64,000 bases of DNA from NCBI RefSeq assembly GCF_033807575.1, contig NC_084726.1, positions 12,524,001-12,588,000 on the forward strand. The letters are read 5' to 3'. Each line of letters opens with the position of its first letter. Within the stretch, counting starts at the first letter, position 1. The notes beneath the pieces are model-generated. The model was not told where the DNA came from and searched no databases. It was given only the letters and a program-made list of their open reading frames with translations. Shown here piece after piece: positions 49,266 to 59,245 of the stretch. The DNA is from Cydia pomonella. Its lineage: Eukaryota; Arthropoda; Insecta; Lepidoptera; Tortricidae. Made by a program: the position numbers and the translations under genes.

Positions 49266-50580
49266 AATCAAAACTTCACAGTTTGTCATACTTTCTCCGT
49301 TTTCAAATACCATTACTTTCGTCTTGCTCACATTTATTTGTACCATACTACATACTAACAGGGCAAGTTAAATAAAAGCTTGTAAAAATCACAAAACTCG
49401 CTATTATTGACTTAATTAATTATACCTGAATTGACACAAAGCAATGTTACCTACTTTCGTCGCAATAAACAGTATCAGGAACGATTGCCGTTTGAATAAA
49501 GAACGAACGAATGAATGAATGAATGAGTGAGTGAGTGAATAATTACAAGCTCGAGATGCACCGGATCCGTTCCGGCCCGGTTCAGGCGTTAATGATATTT
49601 TCTCGGAAGATGAGCTTTGGGGATGGCGTTATGCGAGAGTTACGTCAACTCCAATATTATATTTCTATTGTTTTGACTTGTAAGTAATGCTTTTTAAGTG
49701 GGTCTTTATTCTGGGCATGTTTAAAAGTGTAATTTTGCTAGTTCTGCTTTAATTACAAGAAAAAAATATTTTACTCCTTCCTAAGGCACCCATTAGCCAT
49801 ATTTAGTTTTTATATTATATCATGTTACCATATCAAATGAAAGAGCTCATTGTGGGAAACTCAATTTTTTTTCTTACAAATAGTTATTTACATTAAGTAA
49901 CTAAGTCATACACGTTCCTTATCGCTTTCGGTGCAAAAGTGCCCATAATGCTTACGGTATTGAGTGGCTATGAACAGCCTCTGCACCAGTTTTTTTTTTA
50001 ATTAATAACCTTTAGAATATAATAAGATAAGCTAGTTTTGAACATTATTAAATATTTTAGACACATCGAATTTCAGTCTTTTTGGCAACATATTGTAATT
50101 AAATAAAAAGCCTCTTTATTTTCTTAACAACGACTTACTAACTTGGTATCATTTAGGCACATACTATTAACTAATTAATATTGTTATTTTATTTTAAGTA
50201 ACATATGTTTAGCTACTTGTATGGCCCTTTATTCCTTTATTTAGTATCGTTCTTAGGTGAGGGTTTTTACAGTATTCATATAAAAGTTTTTTATATTTAA
50301 CTTTTACAATTTACCTGAGTTGGCCTTATTCACTTGGTTGGATAATCTAGTTAGAAGGCCCTTCTTCTACGACGGCGAGGCCTGACGTATTTCGCCTTCC
50401 ACTTTTCGGAGTTCCTGTTCCATGTTTTTATCACCTCTACGCAAAATATGGCCAAAGTAAGAAATGATCTGAAACTTGAAAGTAAGGAGGCGAATGCTTA
50501 AGTACACCAAAGATAATTTGAAATAGGGGTGTATTCTCAAGAAATCAAAAAGTGGTATGGCTCCGAGTAATGTCGACATA
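49265..50580. other. No gene seen; AT-rich with GAAT-type simple repeat
   Basis: A GAACGAACGAATGAATGAAT run at about 49501-49540 resembles a LINE tail (preceded by GTTTGAATAAAGAACG, 49489). Otherwise unassigned. Confidence 0.45.
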
Positions 50581-50584
50581 ACTT

Positions 50585-50765
50585 TGGCCTTTGATCTCTT
50601 AGATGGCGCCAATTTTTGATATTTAACAAATTTGACACGTATCAGTGAAAGAATAAGAATCAAAGTCAAATGGCGTTCTTAAAGTTTTAATAATGTGTCG
50701 AAAGATGGCAGTAAATTTACTGCGGCTACAAAGTTTTCTTTGACAATCCACCTCTATTTCAAATT
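50585..50765 (-). repeat. Dispersed repeat (CACGTATCAGTGAAAGAATAAG family)
   Basis: GATGGCGCCAATTTTTGATA ... ACACGTATCAGTGAAAGAAT ... CGAAAGATGGCAGTAAATTT ... CCTCTATTTCAAATT. Its reverse complement is recognisable at about 13108-13215 and a weaker relative at 24440-24560. Confidence 0.72.
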
Positions 50766-51265
50766 ATTTTTGACTACACTAAATAAAAGGAACATACTTC
50801 AAATATTCAAATAATTTATTTGCATAGAACACAGATATGAGAAGGTGTTACAAAATAAAAGAAATCCGTGTATTCAGTCTGCATGCAGGCGTGCAAATAT
50901 TGTGAAAAACATGCAATATTTACAAAAAATAAAATAATATTAATAAATAATACAAAATTTGCAAAGTTATGCCAAAGTATAAAATTATTCTATGCTGCAT
51001 AACACCATCCACAGCTCGGCAAATTAATTTCTCTCAGTTCCGCTGCTAAAAGTCCGCCCATTGTCCCTTATTAATTGTATAATTTTTGTTATTAACTAAT
51101 CCCGGGCAGTCTTAGGACAGGCTTCATTATACGGCTTGTAAATATGAGACTATTGTTTTATAAATATTAAGGTTACATTATAAATAGAAAAAGTGCCGAA
51201 GGAATAAAATTAAGGTTAATTAATTACTTTGCAGTTTTTCTTTGCCTACCCCTCTTCTTCTTCAT

Positions 51266-51458
51266 CTTTGACCCTGCCTATGAAGCCGATAGTCCCGGGT
51301 TCAAAGCCTGGTAAGGGCATTTATTTGTCCGATGAGCACAATTTGTTCCTGAGTCATGGGTGTTTTGTATGTAGGTATTAAAGTATTTATATATTATATA
51401 TATCGTTGTCTAAGTACCCATAACCCAAGCCTTATTGAGCTTACTGTGGGACTTAGGA
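51266..51458 (+). mobile_element. tRNA-derived SINE, type 1, truncated both ends
   Basis: Starts within the head (TGACCCTGCCTATGAAGCCG), B-box GGGTTCAAAGCC, runs through GAGCTTACTGTGGGACTTAG and is cut by the CTGTTTCAC MITE at 51460. Confidence 0.78.
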
Positions 51459-51459
51459 T

Positions 51460-51664
51460 CTGTTTCACAATGTCCAAGTAAAGTCCTGAATAAGCTACTT
51501 GCCACTTATCTGACGAATAAAGTCATCGTTGGCATTTCACAATCTTTAAATAAGCTTAGCTGGTAGATAAAGTGCTAAGTTTTGTAGAAAATTATATCTG
51601 GCAGTTAATTTATTTGTTAATTACGAGTAGCTATCCAATACTTTACTCAGACTTTGTGAAACAG
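51460..51664. mobile_element. MITE with CTGTTTCAC ends
   Basis: Left CTGTTTCACAATGTCCAAGT and right CTCAGACTTTGTGAAACAG are inverted; inner AAGTAAAGTCCTG / TACTTTACTCAG also pair. It cuts the SINE at 51266-51458. A fragment (TCTGGCAGTTAATTTACTTC) recurs at about 57048-57090. Confidence 0.75.
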
Positions 51665-51689
51665 TACCCCTAGTGTAAATTTATTACAC

Positions 51690-51930
51690 TAAAAAGGTGG
51701 ATGTAAGGAATGAAATCTCCATGTACCAAAAAGTTTCATCAAAAAATCTTAAAGAGGTGGCGCTACAATATCTAGAATACTTGAACAAAAAAATCAAATC
51801 ATATCACAGCGCACTTCACTCCGTCAATAACGCATACGTTCTTAGCTACTCTAGCGCTACTCTGGAGAGATTTGGAACTATTATTTATAGCTGACAGCTG
51901 GACACTTGCAACAGTTCTACCATAAGATAT
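51690..51930 (-). repeat. Dispersed 240-bp repeat, copy 2
   Basis: Same sequence as 26770-27006, continuing past CCATAAG into ATATTTCACTAC without the MITE found at 27007. It lies next to an ACCCCTAGTGTAAAT MITE end (51665). Confidence 0.8.
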
Positions 51931-51969
51931 TTCACTACTTTTAATTCCACACTCCATACACTAGGGGCT

Positions 51970-52600
51970 CTGAAATTGATAACATAGGCATCTATGACAT
52001 AAGTCAACAGTATTAACTGACAATAAGCCTTATTCCAAGAACGTAAGGTTCAAGAAAGGTATTATTTAGTACTGAAGACATCAATGAAACGAGTCTGACT
52101 TTTACACTTGTATTTGACGTGCCATCGCGGCCGGCGCTGGCTGACGAGCGCTGTTCGTCGAAAATTTTATTTTTAAGTCTAAATTTCCGTCTGTGTGGTT
52201 AAGTGATAAAACAGTGATAAAGTGATAAATATTTAAATAATGCATTAATATAACTAGGGAACAAAACAAGTACTAATAGTGCTAACAGTGGTAAGCGGTG
52301 TGGGCCGTACATATTGTAGACAATAAAGTAAGTATTATATGTTTTTTTACCTAAATAAAAAAAATTAACTATTAAAAAAATAAAAATAAATTATTTTTGG
52401 TTTAATAATAATAGTAAAATAAATTATTATTTTTGCTGACACACTATTTATAACAGTTTATAGTGCATTCATGTTGAGAGGTATTGATAACATATTTATC
52501 GCTACGTGTTATGATTTTAGTATATATGTGTGTGGGACGTATGTTTATACCGTAATTTCCGTAGCGTCGAAACTACTAAGCTGATTTTAATAAGAGATAA
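51970..52600. other. No gene recognised; possible element 5' region
   Basis: GC-richer patch at 52120-52165 (CATCGCGGCCGGCGCTGGC) followed by repeated GTGATAAAACAGTGATAAAG words, which looks like a promoter or 5' end of a mobile element; no ORF follows. Confidence 0.3.
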
Positions 52601-52602
52601 CA

Positions 52603-52795
52603 CTAGACCCTACTCATAGTGTTGTATTCCTGCCGGTGAGTAAGATTGCCAGAGCTCAACGAGGGTGCGGAGTGTTAGGGTCGGCAACGCGCATGTAACT
52701 CCTTCGGAGTTGCAAGCGTACATAGGCTACGGAGACTGCTTACCATCAGGCGGGCCGTATGCTTGTTTGCCACCGACGTAGTATTAAAAAAAGGA
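52603..52795 (-). repeat. Dispersed repeat, CGTCGGTGGC family, inverted
   Basis: On + reads CTACTCATAGTGTTGTATTC ... CAACGCGCATGTAACTCC ... CATCAGGCGGGCCGTATGCT ... CCACCGACGTAGTATT. Full copy in reverse. Confidence 0.83.
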
Positions 52796-53289
52796 CAAGA
52801 AGTAGTTTGATAAGGTTTTTTAATGAAAAAAGGCGTAGGTGGGTTAAACATTGTAAACATCACAGATTTCGGCTACAATTTCTGTATTATGTGAATTAAC
52901 ATATGATAATTATTTTTATTTGTGTAAATACGGTGTGTAAATGAAGTAAACATTTCCCATAAAGTGAACATTTATTAATTGTTGCGTGTTACGCGTAATA
53001 TTGTTAAGCATTTTTGCTTGCTTAGTGCCGTCTGTCCCGAATAGGTATTGGTATTGGTATTCGCGGGCTTGGTTTCCGCAACTCGACGTCGTAATTCGCG
53101 CCTATTTTGCGTGGTGGGTTGTCGGCACTACTCTAGCCAACCCAACTCTACCAAGAAGCCTAGCAGACCCTTGATGTTGCCGACGACTTCTGGGAGAGAC
53201 CCCGGAGAACCGAGGTATTGTGCCCGGTATTCCCGAATAGGTATTTAACAATTTGTTTTATGAATACCTATTCAAGTTGTTTCGGCGAT

Positions 53290-54170
53290 GCGATAGTCTA
53301 CGAACCATCTCCGTGGCTTATGATGTACATCATTGCACTGACAGGTGAGGACAAACAGGAATGGGAGCATAAAGTATACCAATGGAAGGGTACGCTAGAG
53401 AACGGCGGGCAGAAACTAAATGTTGCGAAAACCGAGTACACGGCGGCACGGACCCCGACCCCATAATAGTAGGAGACGAGTTTTTCGTCAAAACGAATAA
53501 ATTCAAATACCTTGGTTCTGTGCTGGACGAATCTGGTGACATCGAGCACGACGTCCAAGCCCCAATAAGCGCTGCTTGGGTAAAATGGCGAGAAGTAACC
53601 GGTGTCTTCTGCGACCCCAGGATACCGGTGAAACTAAAGGGTCTTGTGTGCAAGAGCATCATCCGCCCAGTGCTGCTATATGGTAGCGAGACCTGGCCTG
53701 TCCTCGGAAGACATGTCCAGTAGCTCACGGAGATTAAAATGTTGCAATGCATGTTACACATGTGTGGCATTACGCGATTAGATCGCATTCGTAACGAATA
53801 ACTTCCGTGCCATCATCGGAATTCGTGACATAAAGGAACAAATCGATATATGTTCTAAGTCGCCTCCGATGGTATTTACTTCGTTGGCTATGGCCATATA
53901 CGCCGCAGACCGTTAGACTACGTAGGAAATAGATGCCTCGACCTCACTGTCCAAGGCCCTAGATCACGTGGCCGCGGTAGACCTAAGAAGCGCTGGCTGG
54001 ACGTCGTGATAGTTAGGAAGAGAACAAGCTCACACTTGAGGATACCGAAGATTAGGCAAAGTGGAGAAGACTGAATAGGAAAGCGTACCATGGCGATAGG
54101 CCAGGCCGAGAAAATATAGGCGCTGCCCACCTTGGTTCCGTTTACTAGCTGATGATACCTGGGTGTAGAA
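53290..54170 (+). pseudogene. RTE-like endonuclease-RT 3' fragment, heavily decayed
   Basis: Pieces in shifting frames: LNVAKTEY, then FFVKTNKFKYLGSVLDESGD (53480 on), PVKLKGLVCKSIIRPVLLYG, SETWPVLGRHVQ and, further on, traces of the IRRR...GH motif up to about 54010. The KYLGSVLDESGDIE and RPVLLYGSETWP signatures belong to arthropod RTE-like LINEs. Stop codons and frame shifts throughout: long dead. Confidence 0.78.
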
Positions 54171-54351
54171 AACTGCTTTCGGTAGTCTGCAACGCTTATG
54201 TAACACCCCTAGAGTTGCAGGCGCCCATAAGCAAGCTATCGTGACCGCTTACAGACGAAAGCACTTAGTACATTTCTGACTTCGATAAACGGTCCATATG
54301 ACTGAAACTTACAATTCCCGTAAGGTCATTTATTCATTTTTGAGCTTTTTA

Positions 54352-54562
54352 TACAGGATGTAACAAAAACAGTGAGGATCCGTTTAATCTGATTAGGAAA
54401 AAGTAAAAGAAAAACATTCTACAGGGCAGTTCGTCCAAGTTGGCCAACCCGCCATCCAAAGGCCAAAAATTATTCCCATGAAAAAAAAAATACTTATACT
54501 TTTTCCTAATCTTAGAACACGATACCAAATATAAACGCATCCCCACTATTTTTGTCACATCC
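54352..54562. mobile_element. MITE with 33-bp inverted ends (ACAGGATGTAACAAAAACAG)
   Basis: Left ACAGGATGTAACAAAAACAG then GATCCGTTTA; right TAAACGCATCCCCACTATTT then TTGTCACATCCCCTA. A related fragment lies at 44943-45080 (CAAGGTGTAACGAAAATAGT, GGTCTTCCAAGTTAGCCAAC). Confidence 0.78.
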
Positions 54563-54564
54563 CC

Positions 54565-54775
54565 TATAGGGAGCGTGCATGAACTGTAGGAGGCAGCACA
54601 GGAGCCGTCAGATTTTTGGCGCAAGGCGTAAATGTGATGTTTTTTGTTCCGATGTAGCCCACAAGATGGCAGAACCTACTATGCACAAGAAAACACGTGA
54701 CGTGTACATGTGCATGTTTATGGTTCCGATTCAGGCCACAAGATGGCAGACCCTCCAACGCGCACGGTTCCTATA
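54565..54775 (-). repeat. 207-bp repeat, inverted copy upstream of DUF229 copy B
   Basis: Reverse complement of 2632-2838 (TATAGGGAGCGTGCATGAAC ... CACAAGATGGCAGACCCTCC ... CACGGTTCCTATA), about 90% alike. A left-end scrap (CCCTCCAACGCGCACGG) is also at about 56150-56170. Confidence 0.82.
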
Positions 54776-54805
54776 CTAGCTCGTTGTTTAGTAATTATTC
54801 TGCTA

Positions 54806-54907
54806 GAATTCCACATCGTGTTGTGTCATCGTAAAATACTACACAAAACAGGTTGTGAATTCCACATCGTGTTTTGTCATCGTAAAATACTACACAAAAC
54901 AGGTTGT
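54806..54907. repeat. 51-bp tandem duplication
   Basis: GAATTCCACATCGTGTTGTG ... ACACAAAACAGGTTGT at 54806-54856 is repeated at 54857-54907 with one visible difference. Confidence 0.9.
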
Positions 54908-55244
54908 TTACTATCCTGTGTTGTTGTGTTTCTGTTGAGATCGATAAATAAAGCCAAATTTCTGTTAAGGTTCTTGCGTCACATGAGTATGTCGGAAAGG
55001 AATACTCGTACAACACGAGTGTTTGTGAAAAAACGGCCATGCGTGTTTTTGGCAGACGAAAAGAGTTGAAGGTTTAACGGTTGCGGCTATTGCCATTTGA
55101 ATATGGACTGTGATTGATGTTAATAAGCTTCAAATTCCTTTGGGTGGTAAGGTTCTCTCCCATGCATGGCTAATTTGAAATTTAAAGACGGTTTTGATTT
55201 GTTATTGATAACTTAATAATAATAATAATGATGATGACTCTCGC

Positions 55245-55496
55245 TGGGTGGCTGGATCAAGGGTCTGATGCAGAAGGCGGTAATCTTGGACACGGCGCGT
55301 ATAGTGCGTCGGTTCCTCTCTCTGCGGCCCTGACCACCGGCAGCTTGGGCCCTGACCTGCTGCTGGCGGCACCCTAGGTTAGGTTATATGTATTTTGTAT
55401 TATTTTTGTACAACTTTTTGTATTTTACTTTTATATCCATATTATAAAATCCTAACCTAAGATGAAAGAAAAATAAAGAGCACAATAATAATAAAA
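55245..55496 (+). pseudogene. LINE pol C-terminus plus 3' UTR upstream of copy B
   Basis: In one frame: GWIKGLMQKAVILDTARIVR then RFLSLRP and TGA (about 55343). QKAVILDTxRIVRRFL is a common non-LTR pol C-terminus. An A+T-rich 3' part with AATAAAG follows, ending in (AAT)n near 55484-55494, about 120 bp before the start exon of copy B. Confidence 0.68.
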
Positions 55497-55616
55497 TTCT
55501 TTATTGCACACTATTACATTTAAAAGAATGACAGATTTACATATACATATAGCAATGAGTCGAATTAAATTCTCCTACTATACGTAAACGCAGTAATAAA
55601 TAGAGTTTTTTTGCAG

Positions 55617-55729
55617 GGCACGCAGATGTTCAGAAAGCGGTGGTACGTGCTGATAGCCGCCGGTCTATGTGCGCTCCACTTCTACTGTTCGTTGGACATC
55701 CTGCTGCCCCGCTTCGAGGGGCATCGGAG
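55617..55729 (+). CDS. DUF229 copy B, start-codon exon with signal-anchor
   Basis: Acceptor TTTTGCAG ends at 55616, so a 5' UTR exon lies upstream; nine bases of UTR precede ATG 55626. Encodes MFRKRWYVLIAAGLCALHF and continues to LDILLPRFEGHR; donor GTAAAT at 55730. The basic N-terminus plus hydrophobic core is a signal-anchor. ATG chosen because it is the only one in frame and sits directly before the hydrophobic segment. Confidence 0.82.
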
Positions 55730-58700
55730 GTAAATACGAGGAAATAAAGACGTTCACATCCAAGCTACACCAGCATTACTGCTGCAGTGATGCGGCTGAA
55801 TCCTCGGATCGCCATTGAAATAAAAAACCATTGCAATTTCAATCGGGACGAAGGTTTGGGGATCTCATCCACATGGAATCCAGTTATTAGTACCTATATG
55901 TAAGCGGAAACGAATATCGGCAGTCAAAAAATCGAATATCATTAGTGTTGTGTGTCGACAGAGTAACATTGCTAGTGCCCAAAACAATAAACAAACCAAA
56001 TAAATAAACAAAATAAACACATTAACACACACACATTTTTGTTATTGATAAACAAGACCAAGTGCGGGTAGTTCAAAAACCTCGCGCGGCTAGATGTCGA
56101 TAACTTTAGCTAGTCTTCTACGAGACTACGGGGAAAATATAGTCGTCGAAACCCTCCAACGCGCACGGTCTCTATTAGAAGGAAAATATGCAATATGAAA
56201 AGTGTTCTTAAATTGTGTGTTTGTGATTAAGCATTAACTTAGTGGATTGCTTTGGATAGTATTTTATTTTTTGTATTTCATTAAAGCATATTGTACCTCT
56301 CTGTATACGTGCAGCCTATGGAGGTCCTGTACGCGGACCCACGGGGCCCTCCGGATACAATATAACAACGCGCTCCGGGTGTTGATGCGGCTGCCTCGTT
56401 TCTGCAGCGCCTCAGGGATGTTCGCAGAAGCGTGTGTCGACTGCTTCATAGATAATACTAAGCGCAAACGATGCATATCCCTGGTGCGCCGGGTGCTGAT
56501 GATTTGTCACCTATCAAGAAATGTTTCATAACAAGATCATAAAAAATTTAAGTTCGAATCGCCCTCCCGTTCCCATTTGCATTTTCTTTCCCATTCACAT
56601 TCGCATTCCCATCCGCATTTGCATTCTCATTCTCTTTCCTATTCCCATTCCCACTCTTATTCTTAATTCCATTCCCAGATACCAGCTCTAGTCCTTGTCC
56701 AAGTCCAACCTAGTCACTACGCCAGTCCCAATCCTAGACGAGTCAAAGGAGTCCGAACTGGTGCGGTGAATGTTCACTTTTAGAATTTCTTTTTCAAGTA
56801 TTTCTTTTTTTATAGATCTGATGTCTCAGGTGCCCCGTATGAACCACTTTTGAATTCAATGGAAGATGACGATGAACTATTGGATTTAGATATAAATAAC
56901 AGGTAAGTAGTTAAGATTTGGTATTCATAAGTTTGTGTAAAAAATTTAATGTTTTATCGCTGACTGTACTTCTCTTTCAATAGGCTACTAATAGTTATCG
57001 AGACAATTTAAACAAGCCGCGTTATTTTGTCAGAGAGTTCCTAGTTTTATCTGGCAGTTAATTTACTTCTTAATTAGCTATCCACCTCAAATGCTTGCGT
57101 AAGATCATGAACATCAGATGGTCTGATGAAGTACGAAATACCGAAGTTCTACGACGAGCCAAGGTCGGTGGAATAGAGGCTTACCTGAAACGTCGACAGC
57201 TTCGGTGGTGCGGTCACGTATGGCGTATGGCGGAGGAGAGAGTGGCGAATCTATTATATTCTATGGATATGGACACTCCCTCACTTTGTTCTATCCAAGT
57301 TGATGCAGTTAGCTTGGACAGATACTAAGTATAATTTGCATAATTTATTATTTTTCTTTTTCAGAACTGCTATTATCGAGTAAGTATTACATTTATTTTA
57401 TACAAGTATCAAGATTGAATAGGCTATTACTGAACCAGTGAGCTCCATCTGAGGGTCTGTCTTCACTTTCCATACGGTGTGACTATGGTCAGTCGCTGGT
57501 CAGTTTATAATTAAAATATTTTTTGGCAAATTCATTCGTTGTAAAACTTATTTTTGCAATAACTTTGTTTTGTTCTGTAATAGATTCTTAGAGAGGAAGT
57601 TACAGAATGTCCTAAAATCGGACAAAGGGACTGGCTGCAAGATCCCAAAACTGGACCCTTACTCCGACGACTTGGCGTGGTCTTACAAGAAACTGGAACC
57701 CCTGAAATGCAAGGGACAAGATTGGGTAAAGTGCTATGTGAGTATTAAATAGCTCAAGTCCATAAAATTTATCGGAGCGGTCAAGATGTTCGCAAATATC
57801 TGAACAAAGTATCTATTATCAAGATCTTAAAGTATATGTTCAGATATTTTATGCACTTTGGCCGCTGTGGTGTATCTAATGATGACTGTGCATGTTTTTT
57901 ATTTGAAAATCTTAACAACCGAGATCGGTCTGGCCTAGTGGGTAGTGATCCTGCCTATGAAGTCGATGCTCCTTGGTTCGTTTACAGTATCCCTAAGCTC
58001 CGTTTCATCACTTCTTTTGCGCAGTGCTTCTCGGCATTTCTCTTTCCGCACGTTTATAACTTGTGACATTAGGCACTGTAACGTACTTAAAGAATCTGCT
58101 AGTCTTGGAATTATGAGGAATCAGAAGAAATTCTGAAACCTTCCCAAGTGTTTGCTAGAATTCACAGGATTACTTCTTCAATCCTATCCGAGTTCTTAAA
58201 TTCGCACATTAGATTACACACATCACACACATTTCCTCCCTCCTCACATCAAGCTTATACACATATAAATTTACACTCCTCTTTCCTTTATCTAAATATG
58301 CTTATGTTTAATATACCTTGACCCCCCGCGATACAGGCCATACCAGTGCGGGGTTCACTGCAAAGTGGCTTTGTTAAAATACCTTTTATGTTAAATAAAG
58401 ATTTAATTTTAATTTTAGCATTCAAAATGTCACGTCGTAGACTCAATACTCGATACACATACAAACATCCAGTGTAAGTACAGAAACATTATCTACAAAG
58501 GCGATTTCTGCTACAACGTCAGGAAACTTACTGTGGTCAAAGATGGTGACGTATTCCAACTGTCAGCTAGTGATCACGTCAACGTTTCCTGTACAGGAAC
58601 TCTGTCAAGTATGTAAGTGGCGATTTATGGCTTTAGTTCAACAATTGACGGTAGATGGCGGTGTTCTGATAACGAAGTTTTCTACATCGCGCTATAGAAG

Positions 58701-59158
58701 TGTTGATGTAGAATGTATGTTCTTTCATGGTAGGTTTATGGTTAAACGGTATGACTCTGTTGGAAAACGAAATGTACAGTAAGCTGCAGAGCTAAGTAAA
58801 GATTTCGTAAGCAAGGTCACTATCGGTACCCCTTAATATACCCATTTGATACCACCATGAAACCAATTCCCGTCGGCAGGGGGGTTCATACCCTCATTTC
58901 AGGAATATATAAGTCTTCCAAGGCTTTTTTTAAACATCTTGACAGACGAGATTACAATTCCAAAATATGGCGGATGTTGCTTACATAATCTTGTATAAAA
59001 TAATCTATAATCAATATTTATTTATAAATTGTACGTATTATATACTTATATGTGTGTGTTGTTGCTTAAGTATGTTAATCTAAGATTTAACATTTTGTGC
59101 TTTTAGGGTTCCGTAGCCAAATGGCATAAAACGGAACCCTTATAGTTTCGCCATGTCC

Positions 59159-59245
<87 letters not shown>

